From contig NZ_JAGXTP010000003.1 of assembly GCF_018334155.1 (NCBI RefSeq), positions 62,001-126,000 of the forward strand: a DNA stretch of 64,000 nucleotides, written 5' to 3'. Made by a program: the position numbers and the translations under genes. A model generated the notes under the pieces. That model saw only the letters and a program-made list of their open reading frames with translations, made no database searches and was not told the origin of the DNA. Each line of letters starts with the position of its first letter. Positions within the stretch are counted from its first letter, which is position 1. Below, piece by piece: positions 45,580 through 54,277 of this stretch. The DNA comes from Devosia litorisediminis. GTDB lineage: Bacteria > Pseudomonadota > Alphaproteobacteria > Rhizobiales > Devosiaceae.

Positions 45580-46782
45580 ATGTTCAATCTCAAGAAAACG
45601 CTGACCCTGGCCGCGGCCGCTACCACTCTGGTTGCAGCAGCGCCAGCCATCGCACAGGACACCGGCGCGACCATCGGTTTCATCGGCGGCTTCACCGGCC
45701 CCATTGAATCGCTGACTCCACCTATCTTCGCTGGTGCTGAACTGGTCGTGAAGCAGGTCAACGAACAGGGCGGTATCCTGGGCGGCGAACTGAACCTGAT
45801 CTCCGCTGACGGCGCATGCGACGCAACCGCTGCTGCGGCTGCTGCCGACAAGCTGATCAACACCGACAACGTCACCGGTATTGTGGGTGCTCTGTGCACC
45901 GGCGAAACTATTGGCGCATTCAACGGTTCGGGTCTGTCCGGCGGCGTAGTGTTCATCTCGCCAGCATCGTCCGCACCAGCATTGACCACCCTTGAGGACA
46001 ACGACCTCGTTTACCGCACCACCCCTTCGGACGCGCTCCAGGGTGTGAAGCTGGCCAACCTGCTGCTGGCCAAGGGTATCACCGACATTGCCGTCACCTA
46101 CGTGAACAACGACTACGGCAAGGGCTTCGCTGAAGCGCTGGAAGCTGCCTACACCGCCGGTGGCGGTACTGTTGCAGCCAACGTTTCCCACGAAGACAGC
46201 AAGGCTGACTACCGCGCCGAGCTGGGCAACCTCGTTGCCTCGCAGAACCTGGTGATCCTGGCCTATGCCAACTCTTCGGGTAACACGATCCTGCGTCAGG
46301 CAGTCGAGTCCGGCAACTTCACCACCTATATCGGTGGCGACGGCATGGTTGGCGACGACCTGCTCACCGGCATCGACGCCGCTTCGGTTGATGGCCTGAT
46401 CGCAACCCGCGCTGGCGCCCCCAGCGGCGAAGCCGTCGACATCTATAACGGCTTCGATAGCGACGGCTTCACCGCCAACGCAACCTATGCCCCACAGGCC
46501 TATGACGCGGCCTTCCTGATGGCTCTGGCCATCGAGAAGAACGGTTCGGCTTCGCGCGAAGGTCTCTCCGCTGCCCTGCGTGAAGTTGCTTCCGCACCCG
46601 GCGAAAAGATCCTGCCCGGCGAATGGAGCAAGGCTGTCGAGCTGATCAAGGCCGGCACCGACATCGACTATGAAGGCGCCGGTGGCGTTCTCGATTTTGA
46701 CGCAGCAGGCGACGTTGACGGCATCATTGTCGAGCTCACCGTTGAAGGCGGCAAGTTCGTCGAAAAGGGCCTGATCGACTAA
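45580..46782 (+). CDS. branched-chain amino acid-type ABC substrate-binding protein (LivK-like)
   Basis: The 400-residue exported protein has a signal peptide (MFNLKKTLTLAAAATTLVAAAPAIA) and the type I periplasmic-binding fold with IGFIGGFTGPIESLTPP near residue 33. It very likely feeds the convergent livG-livF-livH-livM transporter genes at 47459-51260. AGAGGG precedes ATG 45580. Codon choice (many GCT, GGT, AAC and GTT codons) looks more optimised than its neighbours, suggesting high expression, and a strong terminator follows. Confidence 0.92.
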   Translation: MFNLKKTLTLAAAATTLVAAAPAIAQDTGATIGFIGGFTGPIESLTPPIFAGAELVVKQVNEQGGILGGELNLISADGACDATAAAAAADKLINTDNVTGIVGALCTGETIGAFNGSGLSGGVVFISPASSAPALTTLEDNDLVYRTTPSDALQGVKLANLLLAKGITDIAVTYVNNDYGKGFAEALEAAYTAGGGTVAANVSHEDSKADYRAELGNLVASQNLVILAYANSSGNTILRQAVESGNFTTYIGGDGMVGDDLLTGIDAASVDGLIATRAGAPSGEAVDIYNGFDSDGFTANATYAPQAYDAAFLMALAIEKNGSASREGLSAALREVASAPGEKILPGEWSKAVELIKAGTDIDYEGAGGVLDFDAAGDVDGIIVELTVEGGKFVEKGLID

Positions 46783-46806
46783 TTCCGATCAACCTGTATG
46801 AATACG

Positions 46807-46840
46807 AAGGCCCGGGCAGTAAGCCCGGGCCTTTTGTTTT
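46807..46840 (+). terminator. rho-independent terminator after the LivK-like gene
   Basis: An 11-bp perfect stem AAGGCCCGGGC/GCCCGGGCCTT with an AGTAA loop, followed by TTGTTTT. It also overlaps the 5' end of the methyltransferase frame. Confidence 0.93.
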
Positions 46841-47442
46841 GGAGCAAGGTCATCGCAGACGCCCAAACGCTGAAGTTTTATGCCGAGACCGCGCCAGCCT
46901 ATGCCCAGCATGGCTCGGACGAGCCCGACCAGAACCTGCGTGATTTCATTGTCGCATTGCCCACTGGCGCCAAGGTTCTTGAACTGGGCACAGGCGGGGG
47001 CCGCGATGCCGCTTTCATGCTGGGCCAGGGCATCGCGATTGATGCTACCGACGGCTCGCCAGAACTGGCCGCCGAGGCGGAACGCCGTATCGGCCAGCCC
47101 GTCTCCATTATGCGCTTTGATCAATTGGCAGCGACCGCCTGCTACGACGGGGTCTGGGCCAATGCCTGCCTATTGCACGCACCAGCAGATGAACTCACCG
47201 AGGATCTGACGCGGATTCACCGCGCCCTCAAACCAGGCGGATTGTTTGTTTCCAGCTTCAAGGCCGGTACTGGCGAAGGTCGTGATAAGTTCGGGCGCTA
47301 TTACAACTATCCCGACCAAGCCACGCTTGAGAGCCACTTCCAAGCGGCCGCCAATTGGCAAAGCCTGAGCATCAGCGCACGCCCTGGCAGCGGCTATGAC
47401 AAGCTGCCAACGAGCTGGCTTTGGGTGAGTGCCCGCGCGTAG
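46834..47442 (+). CDS. class I SAM-dependent methyltransferase
   Basis: The roughly 202-residue protein has a SAM-binding loop VLELGTGGGRDAAFM, followed by IDATDGSPELAAEA and HRALKPGGLFVSSF. Its start is uncertain. An ATG at 46798 would read straight through the terminator hairpin at 46807-46840. TTG 46834 lies at the hairpin's end, while GGAG at 46841-46844 points to an ATC codon at 46852. I use TTG 46834 as a compromise. It converges with livM across 16 bp. Substrate unknown. Confidence 0.8.
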   Translation: MFWSKVIADAQTLKFYAETAPAYAQHGSDEPDQNLRDFIVALPTGAKVLELGTGGGRDAAFMLGQGIAIDATDGSPELAAEAERRIGQPVSIMRFDQLAATACYDGVWANACLLHAPADELTEDLTRIHRALKPGGLFVSSFKAGTGEGRDKFGRYYNYPDQATLESHFQAAANWQSLSISARPGSGYDKLPTSWLWVSARA

Positions 47443-47458
47443 CGGGCGCGCCAGGGCC

Positions 47459-48742
47459 TTAGCCCTCGCGCCGCACCTGTTCGGGGATCAGACCCTTTGG
47501 CGCGTAGCGCAGGGCGATGGTAATCACCAGCCCCAGCACGAACACCCGCATCTGCGCTGAGCGTGACTCGATTTCCGGGATCTCGGGCCAGCCCATGCTG
47601 GTGGACCAGAAGCTGACGGTCTCAAAGATCGCCTTGGCCAGGGGTTCGGAAATCACCCAGACCATCCAGATCAGCACCGCACCAAAGACCGCGCCCCAAT
47701 TATTGCCAGCACCGCCGACAATGATCATGACCCAGATCAGAAAGGTGTGGTTGATCGGCTGATAGCTCGACGGATCAAATATCTGCGTAAAGCTGACCAG
47801 CATGGCTCCGCCGATACCCATCAGCACCGAGCCAAGGATGAAGATCTCGAGCTGCCGCGCCTTGATATTCTTGCCCATCGACGCTGCAGCAATGTGGTTG
47901 TCACGAATGGCCCGCATCATGCGGCCCCAGGGACCTGCATAGGCACGTGACACCAGCCAGATGACTGCGGCCAGCACCACCAGCCCCAGCGCCAGATAGC
48001 CACCGCGCGCCAGCAGCAGCGCGCTGATCTGATCAACACCACTGGCCTGATAATCCTGTGGCAATGGCGTGGGCCAGGGCACCGGCGACACGGTCAGCGT
48101 ACCGCGGGTCAGCCAGTCCATGTTCTTGATCAGCGCACGGATGATTTCCGAAATGCCGATCGTGGCAATGGCCAGATAGTCGGTACGCAGACCCAGCGCG
48201 ATCTTGCCCACGATATAAGCCACGCCAGCAGCAAGGACGCCACCGAACAGCCAGCCAACGACCGGATTGATGCCAAGGCCGCCGACAAAGCCCGCCGTGT
48301 CTTCAATATAGGCCGCTGCCGGGTCGATCTGGCTACGATAGACGCAATAGGCAACAAACCATGCCAGCACGGTCACAAAAGTCTTCCAGCCGCCGCGCAC
48401 GCCAAGACGATGGCTCTGCCGCGCGCCATAGATCAGCAAGGCACCGGCGCCGAATGCGAGCGCTGCCCGGCCCAGCATCATGGGGCCATCCGAGCCCCAG
48501 AAATCAGGATTGATGGGATAGGAGATGAAGGTGACGGCAAACCCGCCCAGCATCAGAAAACCCATAATGCCGAAGTTGAACAGCCCGCCATAACCCCATT
48601 GGATATTCAGGCCCAGCGCGATCAGCGAGTAGGCGGTGGCTTCCACCAGCCGGCTTGAGGTGAAGGGCAGGCCCATCATCCAGCCGATCACCAGGATCAA
48701 CACGAACAGGCCGGCAAACAGGGTCAGCGAACGCCGCATCAT
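47459..48742 (-). CDS. livM: branched-chain amino acid ABC transporter permease LivM
   Basis: This 427-residue integral membrane permease of the LivM family has about ten hydrophobic helices. The family-specific GLRTDYLAIATIGISEIIRA segment lies near residue 185 and the EAA-like loop with FILGSVLMGIGGAML near 300. It is longer than usual because of an extra loop between helices three and five. It is the last gene of the livG-livF-livH-livM operon; its ATG overlaps the livH stop. Confidence 0.93.
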   Translation of the reverse strand: MMRRSLTLFAGLFVLILVIGWMMGLPFTSSRLVEATAYSLIALGLNIQWGYGGLFNFGIMGFLMLGGFAVTFISYPINPDFWGSDGPMMLGRAALAFGAGALLIYGARQSHRLGVRGGWKTFVTVLAWFVAYCVYRSQIDPAAAYIEDTAGFVGGLGINPVVGWLFGGVLAAGVAYIVGKIALGLRTDYLAIATIGISEIIRALIKNMDWLTRGTLTVSPVPWPTPLPQDYQASGVDQISALLLARGGYLALGLVVLAAVIWLVSRAYAGPWGRMMRAIRDNHIAAASMGKNIKARQLEIFILGSVLMGIGGAMLVSFTQIFDPSSYQPINHTFLIWVMIIVGGAGNNWGAVFGAVLIWMVWVISEPLAKAIFETVSFWSTSMGWPEIPEIESRSAQMRVFVLGLVITIALRYAPKGLIPEQVRREG

Positions 48743-49743
48743 GACGAGGCTCCCTTGAAGATACCCGTGGGGCGCACCAGCAGCACAACCACCAGAATAA
48801 CGAAGGCGACGGTCAGCTTGTACTCAGTCGGCACCAGCGCCAGCGTATTGGGCAATTGCAGCCAGTCCGGCAGCACCCCGTTGAGCGGCCGCAGCACCAT
48901 GGTCCAGTTGAACACCGCCAGCGATTCCGCAAAGCCGATCAGCAGGCCACCGGCAATGGCGCCATAGGCCTGACCAAGGCCACCAACGATGGCCGCGGCA
49001 AAGATTGGAATGATGATGTTGAAGGCCAGATCGGGCTTCAGCGTCACGTCCAGCGCCAGCATGGTTCCAGCCATACAGGCCAGAGCGCCCGCCACGATCC
49101 ACGTTACCCGCACGACCAGCGCGGTGTTGATGCCTGACACCTGGGCCAGATCGGCATTGTCTGCCATGGCGCGCATTGCCTTGCCCAGACGCGAGCGCGT
49201 CAGGAACAGATGCAGCGCCAGCACCGAGATGATGGTGACCACGATCATCAGCACCTGAGGCTCGGTCATCACCAGAGGCCGGGTGGACCCCAGGAAGCTG
49301 GTATCGATGCGGAAGATTTCCTTGCTCTCGTTTTCAAAGAACGAATAGCTGCCGGCACCAAAGAACAGGCGGATCAGGCCCTGCACCATCAGCGTCACGC
49401 CGATCGAGGCGATCAGCAGGATGACGGGCTTGGCGCCCCGCTTGCGCAACGGCGCATAAAAGCCCTTGTCGATCCCCAGAGCCAGCAGAGCCGTCAGCGC
49501 CATGGCCAGCGGCAGCACGACGAAGCCGGTTGGAATGGGCGTAACAATACCCCAACTGGCAAACAGCCCGGCCAGCAGAAAGGCAAAGAACGCGCCTGAC
49601 GTCATCAGCTCGGAATGGGCAAAATGGGCGAACCGCAGAATGCCGAAAATCAGCGTGATCCCCACCGCGCCCAGCGCATAGATGCAGCCCAGCACGGCGC
49701 CGGAAATCACCACCTGATTGAGAAAGAAGATAAATTCGGTCAC
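48739..49743 (-). CDS. livH: branched-chain amino acid ABC transporter permease LivH
   Basis: The 334-residue permease of the LivH family has eight or so helices and shows ALGAVGITLIFGILRFAHFAHS near the N-terminus, the typical LivH start. It pairs with LivM to form the membrane channel of the HAAT transporter. It begins three bases after the livF stop and ends in an ATGA overlap with livM. Confidence 0.94.
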   Translation of the reverse strand: MTEFIFFLNQVVISGAVLGCIYALGAVGITLIFGILRFAHFAHSELMTSGAFFAFLLAGLFASWGIVTPIPTGFVVLPLAMALTALLALGIDKGFYAPLRKRGAKPVILLIASIGVTLMVQGLIRLFFGAGSYSFFENESKEIFRIDTSFLGSTRPLVMTEPQVLMIVVTIISVLALHLFLTRSRLGKAMRAMADNADLAQVSGINTALVVRVTWIVAGALACMAGTMLALDVTLKPDLAFNIIIPIFAAAIVGGLGQAYGAIAGGLLIGFAESLAVFNWTMVLRPLNGVLPDWLQLPNTLALVPTEYKLTVAFVILVVVLLVRPTGIFKGASS

Positions 49744-49746
49744 GGC

Positions 49747-50451
49747 TCAGCCCCCGAGGAAACTTTTGGCGACTTCGGGATCGGCGATGAGTTCAGCCCC
49801 CGTGCCGGTGAAACGGTTTTGCCCGCCCGCAAGGACGAAGCCCTTGGAGGCAAATGCCAGCGCCTGGCGCGCATTCTGCTCGACCATGAGGATGCCGACG
49901 CCTTCGGCATTGACGCGCACAATGGTCTCGAAAATTTCGATGACATAGCGCGGTGATAGGCCCGCAGAGGGTTCATCGAGCATCAGCAGACGCGGCTTGC
50001 TCATCAAAGCGCGGCCCATGGCCACCATCTGCCGCTGTCCGCCTGAAAGTTCGCCCGCTGGCTGGCGCCGCTTCTCGGCCAACACGGGGAACATCTCGTA
50101 GACCCATTCCATGGTCTCGGCGAAACTGTCCCGCCGTGTGAAGGCACCCATTTCAAGGTTTTCTTCCACGCTCATGGAGGTGAACACGTTCTTTTCCTGC
50201 GGCACAAAGCTCAGCCCCTTGGGCACCAGCTTGTCGGGCAGCGAATTGGCGACATCCTCGCCATCAAATTCAATCGTTCCGCCAGTCACCTTGAGCAGGC
50301 CAAAGATTGCTTTGAGCGTGGTGGACTTGCCCGCGCCATTGGGCCCCACGATCACGCCGATATCGGACTGGTCGATAGCCATGTCCACGCCATTGAGGAT
50401 CGGCGCGCCGCCATACCCGCCAACGACGTGCTTGAGTTCAATCAACGCCAT
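49747..50451 (-). CDS. livF: branched-chain amino acid ABC transporter ATPase LivF
   Basis: The 234-residue ATPase has Walker A VGPNGAGKST (near residue 37), the signature LSGGQRQMVAMGRAL, Walker B LLMLDEPSAGLSP and a switch His-type segment replaced by VEQNA, as typical for LivF. Its ATG overlaps the livG stop codon by one base (TAATG), so the two ATPases are translationally coupled. Confidence 0.95.
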   Translation of the reverse strand: MALIELKHVVGGYGGAPILNGVDMAIDQSDIGVIVGPNGAGKSTTLKAIFGLLKVTGGTIEFDGEDVANSLPDKLVPKGLSFVPQEKNVFTSMSVEENLEMGAFTRRDSFAETMEWVYEMFPVLAEKRRQPAGELSGGQRQMVAMGRALMSKPRLLMLDEPSAGLSPRYVIEIFETIVRVNAEGVGILMVEQNARQALAFASKGFVLAGGQNRFTGTGAELIADPEVAKSFLGG

Positions 50452-51260
50452 TACGCAGTCTCCACCGGGGTGCCGAAATAGGCCTCGACAATGGCCGGGT
50501 TGGCGCGGATTTCGGCCATCGGGCCCTCGGCGATCTTCTCACCCTGCGCCATCACGATCACTGGGTCGCAAAGCCGCCCGATCAGATCCATGTCATGCTC
50601 GATGACAAAGAAGGTGTAGCCCAGCTCGCGGTTCATCCGCTCGATATTGGCTGCCAGATCATTAAGCAACGTGCGGTTGACGCCAGCGGCCACCTCGTCG
50701 AGCAGCACCACCTTGGCGTCCACCATCATGGTGCGCCCCAGCTCAAGCAGCTTCTTCTGCCCGCCCGACAGATTACCTGCCAGCTCGTTGCGCACATGGC
50801 CCAGCTTGAGGAAGTCGATGACGTCGAGCGCTTTCTTGCGCACTTCGGTCTCGCGCGATTTGGAAATGCCGGGACGGAACCAGGCATTGCCCAGATACTC
50901 GCCAGGCTGATCGCCGGGCACCATCATCAGGTTTTCCAGCGCCGTCATATTGGAAAACTCATGCGCAATCTGGAAGGTGCGCAGCATGCCGGTGCGGAAT
51001 AGCTCATGCGGCGCCAGGCCGGTTACATCAGCGCCGTCAAAGATCACCGCGCCTTCATCAGGTACGATATTGCCGGCCACGATGTTGAACAACGTGGACT
51101 TGCCCGCGCCATTGGGCCCGATCAGTCCGGTGACTGATCCGCGCCGCACCGAGAGCGAGCAATTGTTGACGGCGGTGAGGCCGCCGAAATGTTTCGTGAC
51201 GTTGCGAACGTCGATAACCAAGTCAGAGGACACCAAATCCGTCCCGATTCCTGAAGCCAA
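50451..51260 (-). CDS. livG: branched-chain amino acid ABC transporter ATPase LivG
   Basis: The 269-residue ATPase has Walker A IGPNGAGKST near residue 47, the signature LSGGQKKLLELGRTM, Walker B VVLLDEVAAGVN and FVIEHDMD, typical of LivG. The start is uncertain: TTG 51260 gives 269 residues, while GTG 51233 removes nine residues before the conserved LVIDVRNVTKHFGG. As the first gene of the operon, its promoter should lie in the 93 bp before it. Confidence 0.94.
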   Translation of the reverse strand: MASGIGTDLVSSDLVIDVRNVTKHFGGLTAVNNCSLSVRRGSVTGLIGPNGAGKSTLFNIVAGNIVPDEGAVIFDGADVTGLAPHELFRTGMLRTFQIAHEFSNMTALENLMMVPGDQPGEYLGNAWFRPGISKSRETEVRKKALDVIDFLKLGHVRNELAGNLSGGQKKLLELGRTMMVDAKVVLLDEVAAGVNRTLLNDLAANIERMNRELGYTFFVIEHDMDLIGRLCDPVIVMAQGEKIAEGPMAEIRANPAIVEAYFGTPVETA

Positions 51261-51353
51261 GGGTGCCCGGTTTAATCCGGGCGATTTTGCGGCATCTGCT
51301 CATAAGGCGGACAAACGGTCAACCTAAAGCCAGCGCAAACCGGGGGGTTGTGG

Positions 51354-51716
51354 TCACAGATACGCCAGCACAGCGTTGGCAGTGGCTTCATTATTGGCAC
51401 ACATCACGTCGTAAAGGGTCGCCAGGCGGGTCAGTGCCTTGACGTCGACATCGTGCGGCTGAGCCGATAGCGGGTCGATAAAGAAGATCAGAACGTCCAG
51501 CCGTCCCTCGGCAATCATCGCACCCAATTGCTGATCGCCGCCCAGTGGACCGCTCTTGAGCAGGCCTACCGGCAGACCCGTGGCTTCGATGATCCGGCTG
51601 CCGGTTGTACCGGTGCCCCACAATTGGTGCTCGGAGAGCTTCCTTTTGTGACGCGCCGCCCAGACGCACAATTCGTCCTTCTTGTCGTCATGCGCCACCA
51701 GACCAATCTTTGCCAT
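51354..51716 (-). CDS. mgsA: methylglyoxal synthase
   Basis: The 120-residue enzyme converts dihydroxyacetone phosphate to methylglyoxal. Catalytic-loop signatures are AHDDKKDELCVWA at the N-terminus and GPLGGDQQLGAMIAEG near residue 58, with FFIDPLSAQPHDVD near 78. It lies between a DUF1801 gene and livG, all on the same strand. Methylglyoxal is toxic; gloB at 27757-28524 offers the hydrolysis step of its disposal. Confidence 0.95.
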   Translation of the reverse strand: MAKIGLVAHDDKKDELCVWAARHKRKLSEHQLWGTGTTGSRIIEATGLPVGLLKSGPLGGDQQLGAMIAEGRLDVLIFFIDPLSAQPHDVDVKALTRLATLYDVMCANNEATANAVLAYL

Positions 51717-51751
51717 GCCATCCTCCAGCGTATGACGCTGTTCAAGCAGCT

Positions 51752-52132
51752 TCAGGCAAACAGGGCAATGGCTTCGCTGAGCAGAATGCCGATGGCATCG
51801 ACGGGAATGTCATCATCGGGCATCAGCCGCAGATAGCGCCCCTTCCTGAGCCCGTCCCCTTCCAGCAACCCCTCTGCCCGGTCGAGTTGGCGCCCATGTT
51901 CGAAATACAGCGACACCCGATCATCGTGGGGAAACACCGAACAGACATGCCCTGCAATCGCGTGACGGAAATTGACCGACTTCCAGCCCTTCATCACCTT
52001 GCCGCTCAACCCCGGATGGGCGGCGATCACTGCAACCAGTCGCGCCGTTCGCTCAATGATGGCGGGCGGCAGCGGCGCCACCAGGCAGGCAAAATCATCG
52101 GAATAGACCGGGTCGACAACAGTGGTCAGCAT
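51752..52132 (-). CDS. DUF1801 domain-containing protein
   Basis: The 126-residue protein has the DUF1801/YdhG fold, with KVMKGWKSVNFRH in the middle and VSLYFEHGRQL, both typical. The function is unknown. It lies 35 bp upstream of mgsA on the same strand, so co-transcription is plausible but not shown. Confidence 0.82.
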   Translation of the reverse strand: MLTTVVDPVYSDDFACLVAPLPPAIIERTARLVAVIAAHPGLSGKVMKGWKSVNFRHAIAGHVCSVFPHDDRVSLYFEHGRQLDRAEGLLEGDGLRKGRYLRLMPDDDIPVDAIGILLSEAIALFA

Positions 52133-52197
52133 GACAGGTGCTCCCGGCTTGGACGGAACGCGGCGCTACTGACCGCATCTCACCCTCCAACGCCGCT

Positions 52198-52216
52198 GCT
52201 GACAAGACCTGTCAGC
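52198..52216 (-). terminator. weak hairpin after the PAS receptor gene
   Basis: A 7-bp stem GCTGACA/TGTCAGC with a 5-base loop lies 28 bp after the receptor stop. It lacks a T tract, so it may or may not terminate. Confidence 0.35.
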
Positions 52217-52243
52217 AACAGCGCCGGTTGGCATCTGCCCTGC

Positions 52244-53947
52244 CTATGCCGCGATCGAGCGTGGCTTGCGTGAAGCCGAGCGGGCACTGTCAGCCATTTT
52301 GAAAACGTCGACGATAACGTCCAACTCACTGGCCTGGGCTTCGGTCTGCTCGATCGCCGCATTGGTCTGCTCGACCAGTGCAGCGTTGTGTTGGGTCATT
52401 TCGTCCATCTGACGTACCGCAATCGAGACCTCGTCCAAAGAGGACGACTGCGCCTGATTGGCCTGCGCGATGGAATCGATCAACGCTGAGCTTTCCTGCG
52501 CCCCGTTCAGAATATCGAGCAACTTCTCGGCGGCCTGACCAACTAGCCGCGAGCCAGTCGAGACCTCTTTGGCGCTCGCCTCGATCAGTGCTTTGACGTC
52601 GTTGGACGCATCAGCTGCCGATTGCGCAAGCCGGCGCACTTCGACAGCCACCACCGCAAAGCCCTTGCCGGCATCACCGGCACGCGCCGCTTCAACCGAC
52701 GCGTTCAGCGCCAGTAGATTGGTCTGGAAGGCGATATCGTCGATCATGCCGATAATGTTGGAGATCTTGCCTGAACTTAGCTCAATGGCCGCCATTGCCC
52801 CATTGGCATCCTTCATAACCGCGCCGCCCTGGGTGGCATTGCTCGAAACGTCTCGTGCTTTCTGGCTAGCCGTAGCTGCCCGTTTGGCATTGTCGAGCAC
52901 GACAGCCGAAAGCTGCTCAACCGAGGCCGATGTCTGCTCAATTGTGGCTGCCTGCCGGGTGGTGCGTTCAGACAGGTCATTGGCACCACTGAGAATTTCG
53001 CTGGTCGCGGTCTTGAGTGCCCTCGATGTCCCACGCAGACTGACGACAATATCGGTCAGACGCATCAGCGACTGGTTGAAGGCCAATCGCAATTGCTCGA
53101 ACTGGCCCGAGAACTGGGTATCGATCCGCCCCGTCAGATCGCCTTCCGCCATCTTGGTCAGACTGCTGGTGAGTTCACCGCAGATGCGTTCATCGCGTTT
53201 GCGGGCCGTGATGTCAGTGGCAAACTTGATCACCTTGACCGGCTTGCCGCGTGCATCCAGGACCGGGTTGTAAGACGCCTGGATCCAGACTTCCCGCCCC
53301 CCTTTGCCAAAGCGCTGGAACTCGGCCGCCACATATTCGCCGGCACGCAATCGCTCCCAGAATTGCTTGTATTCCGGCGACTTGGCGTAGCCTGGGTCAC
53401 AAAACATGCTGTGGTGCTTGCCAACAATTTCGGTGAGACCATAACCCACCGTCTGGAGAAAATTCTCATTGGCGTTGCGCACGCTGCCATCAAGATTGAA
53501 CTCGATCACGGCCTGTACGCGCGAGATGGCCGCAATCTGCGCTTCATGGTCTGCGGCGCGGTTGGTCTGTTCCGTAATGTCGGTGGCGAACTTGATGACC
53601 TTGATCGGCTTGCCCGCCTTGTCCAGAACCGGGTTATAGGTCGCCTGAATCCAGATCTCGCGGCCACCTTTGGCAATCCGCTTATAGGCTGCAGACTGGA
53701 ACTTTCCCGCTGCCAGATCACTCCAGAATTGCTTGTACGCTGCTGATTTCGCATCGTCTGGATCAACAAACATGCGGTGATGCTTGCCGACGATCTCATC
53801 GAGCCTGTAGCCAAGCGCGCCGAGGAAATTCTCGTTGGCGCTCAATATCGTCCCATCCAGCTGGAATTCGATAACCGCCTGGCTGCGCATGATCGCGTCA
53901 ACCTTGGCGCGTTCGTCATTGTTGATACGCGAAAAAAGTCCATTCAT
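52244..53947 (-). CDS. soluble PAS-PAS methyl-accepting chemotaxis protein
   Basis: The 567-residue receptor has no membrane helices. It has two tandem PAS domains (about residues 15-125 and 137-247) with near-identical cores ([18 protein letters not shown] and [16 protein letters not shown] versus their partners). A HAMP-like linker and the methyl-accepting domain (about 285-535, hairpin [18 protein letters not shown]) follow. It probably senses a cytoplasmic or redox cue. No WxxF pentapeptide ends the protein, so it probably lacks a CheR tether. Confidence 0.92.
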   Translation of the reverse strand: MNGLFSRINNDERAKVDAIMRSQAVIEFQLDGTILSANENFLGALGYRLDEIVGKHHRMFVDPDDAKSAAYKQFWSDLAAGKFQSAAYKRIAKGGREIWIQATYNPVLDKAGKPIKVIKFATDITEQTNRAADHEAQIAAISRVQAVIEFNLDGSVRNANENFLQTVGYGLTEIVGKHHSMFCDPGYAKSPEYKQFWERLRAGEYVAAEFQRFGKGGREVWIQASYNPVLDARGKPVKVIKFATDITARKRDERICGELTSSLTKMAEGDLTGRIDTQFSGQFEQLRLAFNQSLMRLTDIVVSLRGTSRALKTATSEILSGANDLSERTTRQAATIEQTSASVEQLSAVVLDNAKRAATASQKARDVSSNATQGGAVMKDANGAMAAIELSSGKISNIIGMIDDIAFQTNLLALNASVEAARAGDAGKGFAVVAVEVRRLAQSAADASNDVKALIEASAKEVSTGSRLVGQAAEKLLDILNGAQESSALIDSIAQANQAQSSSLDEVSIAVRQMDEMTQHNAALVEQTNAAIEQTEAQASELDVIVDVFKMADSARSASRKPRSIAA

Positions 53948-54277
53948 TACAGGCCCTCCAGCCCCCGGCCGCCGACAAGCACTGGCGCGTCAACCGGTCC
54001 AAGAAAATCGAATAGCTATGAAATAGGATCCGCGCCGCCAGCGCGTCATGACGGGCCGCCGGACGAAATACTGTCCGGTGGGCTTTGGCTTGTATCGGCA
54101 TTGGATTGAGCATGAACGATCGATCCGTAAGCGCAGGGCGACCTGCGCAGCGATAAGATCTGCGTCCACCATGAAAGCTATTGCAGCGTGGTTAATGTTC
54201 AGTGAAGGCGCCGGTAGCAGACAAAAGTAAAGGGTGCCCAAGGCACCCTTTAAGTCGTTCAGAACGCGCGCTGGTGA
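53948..54277. other. intergenic region in receptor array
   Basis: The 330-bp spacer holds the promoter of the PAS receptor gene to the left and the terminator of the next receptor gene (54221-54251). A short inverted repeat CGTCATGACG is near 54045-54054. No gene was seen. Confidence 0.4.
54221..54251 (-). terminator. rho-independent terminator of the receptor gene at 54278
   Basis: A 10-bp stem AAAGGGTGCC/GGCACCCTTT with a 3-base loop (54229-54251), followed on the minus strand by ACTTTTGT, 26 bp after the stop. Confidence 0.85.
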
